Below, in pieces: positions 41,578-50,400 of a stretch of DNA of 64,000 bases. This stretch comes from JAPLJM01 sp963708515 (GTDB lineage: Bacteria; Desulfobacterota; Syntrophia; Syntrophales; Fen-1087): assembly GCA_963708515.1 (NCBI GenBank), contig CAVPSX010000006.1, positions 1 through 64,000 on the forward strand, in the 5' to 3' direction. Within the stretch, counting starts at the first letter, position 1, and each line of letters begins with the position of its first letter. The position numbers were made by a program, and so were the translations under genes. The notes beneath the pieces are model-generated. The model ran no database searches. It was not told the DNA's origin and worked only from the letters and a program-made list of their open reading frames with translations.

Positions 41578-43221
41578 TTACATCATGCCGGGGTAACCGC
41601 CGCCTCCGGGAGGCATCGAGGGCATCCCGCCGCCCGCGCCCTTCTCTTCGGGCTTGTCGGCGATCATGCACTGGGTTGTCAGCATCAGGGCTGCGACCGA
41701 TGCGGCATTCTGCAGGGCGAAACGTGCCACTTTGGTGGGATCGATGACGCCCGCCGCGATCATGTCTTCATACTGATCCGTCCGGGCGTTGAAGCCGAAA
41801 GCGCCCTTCTTTTCCTTAACCTTCTCGACAACGATGCTGCCTTCCATACCGGCATTGGCGGCGATCATCTTGATCGGCTCTTCGAGCGCCTTTTTGACGA
41901 TGGCTACGCCGATCTGCTGGTCCCCCTCGAGCTTCATCTTTTCGAGGGCAGGCAGGCAACGGAGATAGGCCACGCCGCCGCCGGGGATAATTCCTTCCTC
42001 CACGGCCGCGCGCGTCGCATTCAGTGCGTCTTCAACCCGCGCTTTCTTTTCTTTCATCTCTGTTTCCGTTGCCGCGCCTACTTTGATCACGGCCACGCCG
42101 CCGACGAGTTTCGCCAGTCTTTCCTGGAGTTTCTCGCGGTCATAATCGGAGGTGGTCTCCTCGACCTGGGCGCGGATCTGTTTCACGCGTCCCTCGAGTT
42201 CGGCGCGCTTGCCGGCGCCGTCGATGATGGTGGTGTTGTCCTTGTCAATGGTGATCCGCTTGGCGCGGCCCAGATCTTCCACGCGGGTATTTTCCAGCTT
42301 ATAGCCCATGTCTTCAGAGATCATCTTGCCGCCCGTGAGGATTGCGATATCCTCCAGCATGGCCTTTCTGCGATCGCCGAATCCGGGGGCTTTTACTGCC
42401 GCCACATGCAGTGTCCCGCGCAGCTTGTTCACCACAAGGGTCGCCAGCGCTTCGCCTTCGATGTCTTCCGCAATGATCAGGAGGGGTTTGCCCATCTTGG
42501 CGATCTGCTCGAGAACGGGGAGGAGGTCTTTCATGCTGCTGATTTTTTTCTCATTGATGAGAATAAAGCAGTCCTCCATGTTGACTTCCATTTTTTCGGC
42601 GTTGGTCACGAAATAGGGAGAGAGGTAGCCGCGGTCGAACTGCATGCCTTCCACAATATCCAGTTCCGTTTCCAGGCCCTTGGCCTCTTCCACGGTAATG
42701 ACGCCTTCCTTGCCGACCTTTCCCATGGCCTCAGCGATAATCCCGCCGATGGCTTCATCGTTGTTGGCGGAAATGGTGCCGACCTGTGCGATTTCCTTCT
42801 GGTCCTTGGTCGGTTTGCTGAGTTTTTTCAACTCGGCGACGACGACCGCCACGGCCTTTTCGATGCCGCGTTTCACATCCATAGGGTTGCTGCCGGCGGC
42901 CACGGTCTTGGCGCCTTCACGGTAAATGGCCTGGGCCAGAATCGTCGCGGTCGTGGTTCCGTCGCCGGCGACATCGCTGGTCTTGCTGGCAACTTCCCGG
43001 ACCATCTGGGCCCCCATGTTTTCAAACTTGTCTTCCAGTTCGATTTCCTTTGCTACGGTCACGCCGTCCTTTGTCACCGTCGGGGCGCCAAAGGTTTTAT
43101 CCAGGATCACGTTCCTGCCTTTTGGACCAAGGGTAACCTTAACGGCATCCGCCAGGGTATTTACGCCCTTGAGAATTGCCTTTCTTGCATCTTCATCGTA
43201 CAGAAGTATTTTTGCTCCCAT
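41578..43221 (-). CDS. groEL: Chaperonin GroEL
   Basis: The 547-residue product carries all GroEL landmarks: LGPKGRNVILDKTFGAPTVT, VAGDGTTTATILAQAI with the ATPase aspartate, the apical domain (GFGDRRKAMLEDIAILTGG), and the flexible C-terminal GGM-type tail, here PSMPPGGGGYPGMM. Partner groES lies 34 bases upstream on the same strand, forming the usual operon. The chaperonin folds cytosolic proteins. The first AKI/L motif (GAKILLYDEDARKAILKGVN) fixes the start. This is a complete, standard single-copy form. Confidence 0.97.
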   Translation of the reverse strand: MGAKILLYDEDARKAILKGVNTLADAVKVTLGPKGRNVILDKTFGAPTVTKDGVTVAKEIELEDKFENMGAQMVREVASKTSDVAGDGTTTATILAQAIYREGAKTVAAGSNPMDVKRGIEKAVAVVVAELKKLSKPTKDQKEIAQVGTISANNDEAIGGIIAEAMGKVGKEGVITVEEAKGLETELDIVEGMQFDRGYLSPYFVTNAEKMEVNMEDCFILINEKKISSMKDLLPVLEQIAKMGKPLLIIAEDIEGEALATLVVNKLRGTLHVAAVKAPGFGDRRKAMLEDIAILTGGKMISEDMGYKLENTRVEDLGRAKRITIDKDNTTIIDGAGKRAELEGRVKQIRAQVEETTSDYDREKLQERLAKLVGGVAVIKVGAATETEMKEKKARVEDALNATRAAVEEGIIPGGGVAYLRCLPALEKMKLEGDQQIGVAIVKKALEEPIKMIAANAGMEGSIVVEKVKEKKGAFGFNARTDQYEDMIAAGVIDPTKVARFALQNAASVAALMLTTQCMIADKPEEKGAGGGMPSMPPGGGGYPGMM

Positions 43222-43255
43222 TCTACTAAATCCTCCTTATGATATGTGTAATAAT

Positions 43256-43546
43256 TTATTTTTCAATGATGCCCAGAATATCGTCTTCTCTCATGATGAG
43301 ATGTTCGACACCGTTGATCTTGACTTCCGTACCGGCATATTTGCTGAATAGGATCCGGTCGCCCGCCTTCACGTCCAGCTTAATGAGTTTCCCGTCTTCT
43401 GCCGTTTTGCCCTTGCCGACGGCGATGACAAGACCCTCCATGGGTTTTTCCTTGGCCGTGTCCGGGATGATGATGCCGCCTTTGGTCTTGGATTCTTCCT
43501 CTACGCGCTTTACGATGACTCTGTCCTGTAACGGTCTGATTTTCAT
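43256..43546 (-). CDS. groES: Co-chaperonin GroES
   Basis: The 96 residues begin MKIRPLQDRVIVKRVEEESK and show the mobile loop GGIIIPDTAKEKPMEG, followed by GDRILFSKYAGTEVKINGVE and a final DDILGIIE. GroES caps GroEL. It is the first gene of groESL. A strong sigma-70-like promoter lies about 80-105 bases upstream. I did not find a CIRCE element (TTAGCACTC-N9-GAGTGCTAA), so HrcA control is not supported here. Confidence 0.97.
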   Translation of the reverse strand: MKIRPLQDRVIVKRVEEESKTKGGIIIPDTAKEKPMEGLVIAVGKGKTAEDGKLIKLDVKAGDRILFSKYAGTEVKINGVEHLIMREDDILGIIEK

Positions 43547-43624
43547 ACTTTAACCTCTCCTTTCAACCTTATATTTTAGATTCTTCATAATGATCATGGC
43601 TCTCCCCTTGACTAATCCGGGCAT

Positions 43625-43652
43625 ATAATAAACATGAATTCCACCGTGTCAA
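43625..43652 (-). promoter_or_regulatory. Predicted promoter of groESL
   Basis: On the minus strand TTGACA (43652-43647) and TATTAT (43630-43625) are spaced by 16 bases (ATTATA with 17). This is a near-consensus sigma-70 promoter about 80 bases upstream of groES. No CIRCE palindrome overlaps it. Confidence 0.62.
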
Positions 43653-43831
43653 GTTTTCAAATGATTTTTTTCGAACAGATCAATGGGGGACCGTAATCGC
43701 AATCAGGAGTCCGGTTAAGCGCGTGATACAAACCGGGCAAGGCGCGCAGCTCCTGGGATCAGGCGTAATATAGGCGGTACGGCAGCATGACGTCCGGAGG
43801 CAGCGAATTCAGCGTCCAGGGCTTTTTCCCA

Positions 43832-45177
43832 TCAATGGTGGCGATGGACCAGCGACGTGATGACTCCTTCGAGATGGTGAAGGGTGTTGCATTCTTTCAC
43901 CACGCTGCAGAAGGGGCGTATTTTTTCATTTCCGAATCCCCGGTCCCCCAGAAGGACGGCGTCTCCGGATTCAGCCAGATCAGCCGTTTGCTGCGTTCGT
44001 AGATCGTCTTGAGAATGCCTGTCTGCGCCTCTGCATAATTATTCCGCGCATCGCCCAGGATGAGCACGGTGGTTTTCCGCGATACGCTGTCCAGATGGTT
44101 CGCCTTGAAGTCCCGGAAGGACTGGTCATAGTCGGTCCGGCCCATGAGAATGGGCAGGTCCGCCCCCAGGCGGATCTTTTCAACGGCCACCTCGACGGGG
44201 TATTCATCGAATATCGACGTGATTTCAATCAGATTTGAACAGAAGATAAACGTTCTGATCCGGACGATGGCCTTGTTCAGGCCGTAGAGAAACAGCAGCA
44301 GAAACCGGACCGTCCGCATGACCGACCGGCTGATATCGCAGATGACCACGAGATCGGGCCGTTCGATCTTTCGTTTTTTCCACTTCGGATCGAACAGGAA
44401 GCCCTGGTAGATGATGTTCTTGCGCAGGGTTTTTTTGAAGTCCAGTTGCCCCCGCCGGGAGGCCTTCCGCCGCCGCGAATGCAGGTCGTTCAACCGTTTG
44501 ACCATGCGCTGGATAATGATGTGCATGTCCTGGAAATGCTGCTGCTCCAGCATGGAAAGTTTGGCATGGCGCAGATAGGACGTCAGCAGGTTCTCTGTCG
44601 CCGTGGGGGTGTTGAGAGTCAGTTGCTGTGCCACATACCGCCGGACATTGTCCACCAGAAAGGTTCTCGCCTTCTCCAGCGCGGCCGCCTGCTGCCCCGC
44701 GCCGGGCGACCCGTCGGCCTGCATGGCCTGGATCTGCGCATCCAGCGCGGGCAGGCCCATCCGGTCCAGAATCCGCAGGGTGTAAAGGCTCTGCTGCGTG
44801 AAGAACTGGATATCCGTGAGGTTGGCCGCCCGGGCCGCCTCCCGCATGGCCATGACGAGCGCCGCCTGGTCTCCGGAAAGCAGCGCCTGGGTGAGAGAAA
44901 AGTCCTTTGCCGTCCGGACGGGCGCCGAATCAGGCCCTGCGGTTCCATCGGCGTCGGCAAAGTAATCAAAGGAAAAGAAATGATCGAAGCACCGGGCAAA
45001 AATCTCCTTTTCCGGCGCCGATTTGGGGAGCGCCGCAAGCAGCGCGTCCCGCAGGGTTTCCCGATCGTTATAACCGACCAGCCGGACGGATTGCAGGGCG
45101 TCCAGGGTTTCCGAAACGGAAATCCGCACGCCGGCGTGCCGCAGAGAAACGATAAAGTCGCTCAGGACCCGGTCCAT
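43832..45177 (-). CDS. CoxE-like VWA domain protein, frameshift near C-terminus
   Basis: The intact frame from 45177 runs 426 residues to 43897, with VSETLDALQSVRLVGYNDRE at the N-terminus and a VWA domain with a MIDAS-like DISRSVM, RIRTFIFCSNLIEITSIF and GRTDYDQSFRDF. It ends abruptly in MKKYAPSAAW. Adding one base in the C4 run near 43905 restores FCSVVKECNTLHHLEGVI and a stop at 43832, the expected end of the family. Such proteins pair with MoxR ATPases as metal-insertion or complex-assembly chaperones. It starts two bases after the MoxR gene stop. The frame change may be a sequencing error in a homopolymer. Confidence 0.83.
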
Positions 45178-45179
45178 CG

Positions 45180-46130
45180 TCAGTCTCCCGCCGCCCTGAC
45201 GGCGCCGGCCGTGAGCGGATGCAGGCGTTCGGTTACCACGGCGATATCCTCTTCGAATTTCAGGAAGATATTGAGGGTATCCCGCACCAGATCGGGACTC
45301 AGCTCCTGGGCATGCAGGATCAGCAGGACCCGCGCCCAGTCGATGGTTTCGCTGATGGACGGCGCCTTCCGGACCTCCAGTTGTCTCACCGCCTGGATGA
45401 AGGCAACCAGTTGCCGGCCGAGCTTTTCCGAAATGCCGGGCACGCGGATGCGGATGATATTTCTTTCCAGGGCGGGTTCGGGAAAGGGAATGAAAAGATG
45501 CAGACAGCGGCGCTTGAGCGCCTCGCTGAGCTCCCGCGTGTTGTTGCTGGTCAGAAAGACGATCGGCTTCGTGACGGCCTGGACGGTGCCGATTTCGGGA
45601 ATGGAAACCTGAAAATCGGATAGGATCTCCAGCAGAAAAGCCTCGAACTCGTCATCGGCCTTGTCGATCTCATCCACAAGCAGCACGGCTCCCCCTTCCT
45701 GCTGCAGGGCCTTCAGAAGCGGCCGGGGTTCGAGAAAATGGCGGGAAAAAAAGATGTCGTCGTAGCGATGCAGCTTGTCGATGGATTCGGCAAAACCGTT
45801 TTCCCGGTTGATGATGCTGTCCAGCTTGTCCTTCAGGAGCTGCGTATAGAGCAGTTGTTTGCCGTATTTCCACTCGTAGAGCGCCTTCGACTCGTCCAGC
45901 CCCTCGTAGCACTGCAGCCGGATCAGAGGCAGGTCGAGGAAGGCCGCTGTGGTCTTGGCCAGCTCCGTTTTGCCGACGCCGGCGGGGCCTTCCACGAGCA
46001 GCGGTTTTCCCAGGTGATAGGCCAGGAAGGCCGTCGTCGTGATCTGGCGGCTGGCAATAAATCCCTGTTCCTGAAATCCCTGCCGGATGGTTTCGGGAGA
46101 GGCGAATTTTTCATCATGAATGGTCTGCAT
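45180..46130 (-). CDS. MoxR-family AAA+ ATPase
   Basis: The 316 residues carry Walker A LLVEGPAGVGKTELAKT, Walker B AVLLVDEIDKADDEFEAFLL, sensor-1 VFLTSNNTRELSEALKRRC and a MoxR-like lid. MoxR ATPases with VWA partners mature metalloenzymes or large complexes, as in carbon monoxide dehydrogenase (CoxD/CoxE) or the NorQ/NorD system. The gene overlaps the acyl-CoA dehydrogenase end by 17 bases and is next to the VWA gene, so the three are one operon. No obvious target enzyme lies in the window. Confidence 0.88.
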   Translation of the reverse strand: MQTIHDEKFASPETIRQGFQEQGFIASRQITTTAFLAYHLGKPLLVEGPAGVGKTELAKTTAAFLDLPLIRLQCYEGLDESKALYEWKYGKQLLYTQLLKDKLDSIINRENGFAESIDKLHRYDDIFFSRHFLEPRPLLKALQQEGGAVLLVDEIDKADDEFEAFLLEILSDFQVSIPEIGTVQAVTKPIVFLTSNNTRELSEALKRRCLHLFIPFPEPALERNIIRIRVPGISEKLGRQLVAFIQAVRQLEVRKAPSISETIDWARVLLILHAQELSPDLVRDTLNIFLKFEEDIAVVTERLHPLTAGAVRAAGD

Positions 46131-47271
46131 GATTGCTATCCTTTCCTGTCAGGAGAATGGCTTCTCCGATTTTCTTCTGTTTGATGAGCGCGACATGCCC
46201 CGCCACGCCGAGGGTCATGGTCAGATCCTTTGCCAGGGTCGCCCACGCCGGGTCGGTTTGTATCCCTGCTTGGTCCAGAACCTGCGCCAGGCGGGATTGA
46301 AACTGGCCGGCCCCGGAACGGAACGACAACAGGAGGGAAGGGAATTCGGGATGGCGACGGCCGCTATCGAGCATGGCGGCGGCTTCATAGGCCAGAATTC
46401 TCAGCGCGTCGAGCCGAAACTGCAGCTCGCCAAGCGCCGTTTTCAGGTCATCGGTCGGGCCGATCCCCTGTCTTGCGATCAGGAGCGGCAGGGCGGCCAT
46501 CTGGACCTGCATCCCGCCCGCGACCGGGCCCATGAGCATGACGTCCTCCAGGTCCCGAAAGGGTTTGGATATACGCTCAAAAGCGTCTCCCTGGTTTCCC
46601 AGCACCTGATCGGAAGAAATCCGGCAAGCCTCGAGACGGATGCCGCAGTGGGGAGAGGGTTTGAGAAAATCGAGATTTAGCGGATCAGTCAGGGAAAGGC
46701 CGGGGGTCTCACGGGGGACCAGGAAAGCGGTAAACTGTTTTTTGTCGCCTTCCACCGCCGTAATGGCAAACACCACAAAGAGACCGGCCAGGGGTCCGTT
46801 GGTCAGAAAAGATTTTTCACCGGTCAGGATCCAGTCCTCACCTTCGCGCACGGCTGATGTCCGCATATATTTTGGATGCGCCCCCGTCCCGGGCTCGGAA
46901 ATCGCGAGCGACGGGGTGATTTCTCCTGCGGCCAGCCGCGGCAGCCATTGCTCGATCTGCCGGTTGGTGCCGAAGCCCAGAACGGCAAATCGGCAGACAA
47001 TCAGATGGATGAGCCAGGACAGGGCAATGCCCATGTTGCGGCGGGCGCGGGCAAAGGCCTCGCCGGCCGCCTGGATGGAAAGCCAGTCCCCGCCCGAACC
47101 GCCGTAAGCGGCGGGAATGCCCAGACCGAGTAGCCCGGCCTCCCCCATTTTCCGCCAGAGCGCGACGGGAAATGCATCGGTTCCGTTCAAACTTGAAGCC
47201 GCTTCCGTTTTTACAAAGCGGTCGATCTGTTGCTGTCGCTTTTCGCGTTCTTCATCCAGATGCATCGCCAT
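46114..47271 (-). CDS. Acyl-CoA dehydrogenase family flavoprotein
   Basis: The 385 residues show an ACAD plan: N-terminal helical domain (RKMGEAGLLGLGIPAAYGGS), the FAD/substrate motif PSLAISEPGTGAHPKYMRTS, WILTGEKSFLTNGPLAGLFV, and a C-terminal helical domain. The catalytic glutamate position is not obvious: the C-terminal segment ALIKQKKIGEAILLTGKD is diverged. The substrate cannot be told. It is the first gene of the MoxR/VWA operon, an unusual pairing, overlapping MoxR by 17 bases. The C-terminal part is more diverged than that of typical members. Confidence 0.78.
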   Translation of the reverse strand: MAMHLDEEREKRQQQIDRFVKTEAASSLNGTDAFPVALWRKMGEAGLLGLGIPAAYGGSGGDWLSIQAAGEAFARARRNMGIALSWLIHLIVCRFAVLGFGTNRQIEQWLPRLAAGEITPSLAISEPGTGAHPKYMRTSAVREGEDWILTGEKSFLTNGPLAGLFVVFAITAVEGDKKQFTAFLVPRETPGLSLTDPLNLDFLKPSPHCGIRLEACRISSDQVLGNQGDAFERISKPFRDLEDVMLMGPVAGGMQVQMAALPLLIARQGIGPTDDLKTALGELQFRLDALRILAYEAAAMLDSGRRHPEFPSLLLSFRSGAGQFQSRLAQVLDQAGIQTDPAWATLAKDLTMTLGVAGHVALIKQKKIGEAILLTGKDSNHADHS

Positions 47272-47283
47272 GATTGCTTTTCC

Positions 47284-47379
47284 TTATTCCTCCACAGCCA
47301 TCCCCTCGTCGATCCCGCCCGCTACGTCTGGAGACAGGGGCGCAAACGGCTGTTTTTTTAAGGCTTTCGCCCCTTCCAC
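47284..47379 (-). CDS. Possible 31-residue peptide or remnant, uncertain
   Basis: Between the metallo-hydrolase stop and the acyl-CoA dehydrogenase start, a minus-strand frame beginning at GTG 47379 reads EGAKALKKQPFAPLSPDVAG and ends at TAA 47284. Its composition looks coding and it lies just upstream of the dehydrogenase start, but it has no recognised homologue and could be a remnant of an older C-terminus. Confidence 0.2.
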   Translation of the reverse strand: MEGAKALKKQPFAPLSPDVAGGIDEGMAVEE

Positions 47380-47427
47380 CTCGACAGTGCCCTGCCGTGT
47401 GATGATGGGATGGAGATGATTTTTACC

Positions 47428-48042
47428 TTAACCGGAGACGATCGGCTTGATTTCTACAGGTGCCTTGCAGAGTTGCTTGAAGGTCACGGCGTCTTCGAAC
47501 GTGCCTGCAAGATCGCCGCAATGAATCGGAATGGCAACTTCCGGCCGGATCATATTGACGGCCTCAGCCGCTTCTTTTGCCGTCATGGTATAGGTTCCCC
47601 CGACCGGCAGAATCCAGATATCCGCCTTGATTTCTTTCATTTCGGGAATGGAATCGGTGTCGCCGGCGTAATAGATGGTTTTGCCTTCCACCGTCAGGAG
47701 AAAGCCGATCCAGTGATTGGCCTTCGGATGATAAGGTTTGCCGATATTATAGGCCGGAACGGCTTCAATGGTTACCCCCTGAACCGTTACTTTATCGCCG
47801 GGTTTAAGTGTCCGCACATCTCCGGAGAGTTGCGCCGCGGCGTCGCCTGCCGCGACAATGACTGTGTCTTCTTTCCGGATTTTCCCGATATCGGCAGGCG
47901 ACAGATGGTCGTGATGGCTGTGGCTGATCAGGATCAGATCGGCTTTCGGGCCGCCCTTGATCTTCCAGGGGTCGATGTAAATGATCTGCTGCGCTTCAAT
48001 CCTGATGCTCGCATGACCGAGCCATTTAATCTTGTCCAGCAT
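47428..48042 (-). CDS. UPF0173-type metallo-beta-lactamase fold hydrolase
   Basis: The true start is ATG 48042, overlapping the PiT stop by one base; longer frames upstream are out-of-frame readings of the PiT gene. The 204 residues hold the metal ligands LILISHSHHDHLSPADI (HxHxDH), YYAGDTDSIPEMK, and PEVAIPIHCGDLAGT. The group (UPF0173, YtkL-like) has predicted hydrolase activity on an unknown, perhaps phosphoester, substrate. It is the third gene of the DUF47-PiT operon, so a link to phosphate metabolism is conceivable. Confidence 0.82.
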   Translation of the reverse strand: MLDKIKWLGHASIRIEAQQIIYIDPWKIKGGPKADLILISHSHHDHLSPADIGKIRKEDTVIVAAGDAAAQLSGDVRTLKPGDKVTVQGVTIEAVPAYNIGKPYHPKANHWIGFLLTVEGKTIYYAGDTDSIPEMKEIKADIWILPVGGTYTMTAKEAAEAVNMIRPEVAIPIHCGDLAGTFEDAVTFKQLCKAPVEIKPIVSG

Positions 48043-49039
48043 CAAAAGATGATCTCCAGGCCGATATATATAATGGCCGACATCAGCGCCGACAAGGGAA
48101 TCGTCAGCACCCACGCCCAGATGATGGTTCCGGCTACCCCCCAGCGGACAGCAGTCCACCGTTTCGTGGCGCCCACCCCCACGATGGCTCCCGTGATCGT
48201 ATGCGTCGTGCTCACAGGAATACCGGCCAGGGACGCCCCGATAATGGCAACCGCCGCGGCCCCTTCCGCACAGAATCCACCCATGGGCTGAAGTTTCGTG
48301 ATCTTGGTTCCCATCGTCTTGACGATCCGCCACCCGCCGGCCAAGGTTCCCAGCGAAATCACCGTATAGCAACTGATCACAACCCAAATGGGAATGTAAA
48401 ACGTGTCTCCAAGCAGTCCTCCGCTGAAAAGAACCATGGCAATGATCCCCATTGTTTTCTGGGCGTCGTTCATGCCGTGTCCGAGACTGTAAACAGCGGC
48501 GGAAAATAGTTGCATCTTTTTGAAAAGCTTTTGGGACCGGGCCACGTTGGAATTCTTGCTCAGATTCAGCACAATAATCATGAGCGCCAGTCCCAGGACA
48601 AGTCCGATGGTCGGAGACAGGACGATGAAAAGGGTCGTTTTGGTAATCCCGCTCCAGACCAGGACATCCATACCCCCCTTCATGACCCCGGCACCGATGA
48701 GGCCGCCGATCAGGGCATGGGATGAACTGCTGGGCAGGCCCAGCCACCAGGTAATGAGATTCCAGATGATCGCCCCGCTCAGGGCAGCAAGGATAAGAGT
48801 ATTGTCGACGATCGCCGGGTTGACGATCCCCGTGCCGACGGTCTTGGCAACGTGGACGCCCATAAAGAAAACGGCGGCAAAATTGAAGAAGGCCGCCCAG
48901 AGGACGCCTGTTTGGGCGTGAGTACCCGCGTGGAGACAATCGTGGCGATTGAGTTGGCCGCGTCGTGAAACCCATTGATGTAATCGAAAGCCAGGGCCAC
49001 CAGGACCAGGAAAACAACAAATGCAAAAGAATCAACCAT
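48042..49039 (-). CDS. PiT family inorganic phosphate transporter, one frameshift
   Basis: From ATG 49039 the product starts with FVVFLVLVALAFDYINGFHD, the PiT signature, and continues AANSIATIVSTRVLTPKQ. One missing base near 48912 shifts the frame; restoring it gives VLWAAFFNF and then MGVHVAKTVGTGIVNPAIVD in the frame ending at 48042. Second-half landmarks are GLPSSSSHALIGGLIGAG and GIPVSTTHTITGAIVGVGAT. PiT carries phosphate with a cation. It overlaps the DUF47 gene by eight bases, the standard pairing. The missing base may be a sequencing slip (GCC read as GC). Confidence 0.87.
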
Positions 49040-49651
49040 TTTTCAGGACGATGCCCTCTACAATGTTCGAAACATCCTCGCAAATGTCCAAGGCGTCTTC
49101 AAACCGTTCGAAGATCTCCTTCCATTTAATCAATTCAAAGGGATCCGTTTCATGTTCGAACAGTCTGGCCATCGTTGCTCGCAAAATCTGATCGCCGGCG
49201 TTTTCCAGGGTATTGATCTCCACGCAGGCATCCAGAATCATTTTTGCATTTTTCATGTCCCTGAGGCCGCGCACAATCATCTTCACTTTTGCCGTGGCCT
49301 CGTTTAAAATCCGGGCCTGCTGAAAGAGTTCCTCTTTCGGCGCTTTGATTTTATACAGGGACATCCGGACGGCGGCGGCCTCCGTCATATCCAGGATACT
49401 GTCCATCTTGTTGACGAGGGCATAAATATCTTCGCGATCGATCGGCGTCAGAAAGGTGGTATGCATCTTCTCGTAGGTGCGATGGGTGATGTCGTCTGCC
49501 TCGTGTTCGATTTCCTTGAGTTTTGACAGTCTCTCTCAAAGGAATCGTAATGGTCGATCATATCCAGAAAAAGCTTGCTTCCCTCTTCGATCTTGTCCGC
49601 CAGCTCTTCAAAAAGATCAAAAAACTTTTCTTCTCTGGGAATGAATCGCAT
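49032..49651 (-). CDS. DUF47 (PhoU-like, TIGR00153) phosphate transport regulator, one frameshift
   Basis: ATG 49651 has GGAGG upstream and opens MRFIPREEKFFDLFEELADK, the usual DUF47 start. Homology breaks after DHYDSFER. A two-base insertion within a GAGAGAGA run near 49528 explains it: with three GA units the frame reads RLSKLKEIEHEADDITHRTY, then MHTTFLTPIDREDIYALVNK. These proteins regulate the neighbouring PiT transporter. The eight-base overlap with PiT supports translational coupling. Dinucleotide-repeat slippage makes this frameshift either a sequencing artefact or a reversible switch. Confidence 0.84.
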
Positions 49652-49861
49652 CAGAAGCATCCTCCAATTAATATGTTTGAATTGAAGCGGATTTTTCCAT
49701 CCCATTTAAAGGGAGGCAAAATCGTTGCGCGCCCTCTATCGGATTATTCAGTAAATTGCAACAGGTTTTCCGTCTTTTCGTCAATATTGTCCATTATTCA
49801 GCGAGTTAAGGTCTGCGCGCCATAATCAGCGCGGCATGGATTATTGTCTGCCCCGGCAAAA

Positions 49862-49993
49862 TCAAGCGATGGTCACATCCTTACAGAGGTAAATATCCTG
49901 AACAGCATTCAGAATTTCGACGCCTTCCGCCAGGGGCCGCTGGAATGCCTTGCGGCCGGTAATCAGCCCCATGCCGCCGGCCCGTTTATTCAT
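49862..49993 (-). pseudogene. C-terminal fragment of class I (archaeal-type) fructose-bisphosphate aldolase
   Basis: The 43 codons read NKRAGGMGLITGRKAFQRPL and end LNAVQDIYLCKDVTIA before TGA 49862. This is the conserved final part of the FbaB/archaeal-type class I aldolase, including the phosphate-binding GG(M)GLI. Upstream of the fragment the sequence turns abruptly A+T-rich and no further aldolase homology follows, so it is a truncated remnant, probably left by a deletion or rearrangement. Confidence 0.65.
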
Positions 49994-50400
49994 TTATCGT
50001 ATTCATCTTAAACTTCTTTGGCTTTCTGTTCAACTTTTTTTATCGACAAGCGCCTGATAAATCTATTTATTGACACCGCATACGGCATAATTCGTTTGAC
50101 TTTTTCAATGTTATTATTATACATGAGAACCGGGGATGATTCAAAAATGCTCATTTACAGCCGGTGCCGACGCATACATGGTTGGCACGTTGTGGCGCTG
50201 TCGGAAAGCCAGGTGCTGAACGGAGCAGACAGACATCAACCTGCTGTGCCGGAACAATCGGTCTGCGCATCTCAAAAGCATCATAAAATTTTAAAAAGCG
50301 ACCTTGCCTTACGGGAAAATCGTTCAAAATTGGTCATATGGGATTCGAAGAGGTTACACGCTCGACAGTATGCCAGGTTTCTTAAAAGGAGGGGTGATTT
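49994..50400. other. Intergenic region upstream of the triple-PAS gene
   Basis: This A+T-rich stretch begins at the breakpoint of the aldolase fragment and ends with AGGAGG before the start at 50401. It contains TTGACA at about 50078, but no -10 at a good distance. No gene is supported. Confidence 0.4.

Noticed and set aside
41554..43242. A 562-codon plus-strand open frame
   Set aside because: It is the complement of groEL, with no domain and no ribosome site.
43560..43660. A CIRCE element for groESL
   Set aside because: I searched both strands upstream of groES for TTAGCACTC-N9-GAGTGCTAA and found no acceptable match.
47428..49083. A single 551-codon minus-strand frame
   Set aside because: Only its last 204 codons make a real protein (the metallo-hydrolase from 48042). 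The rest is the PiT gene read out of frame.
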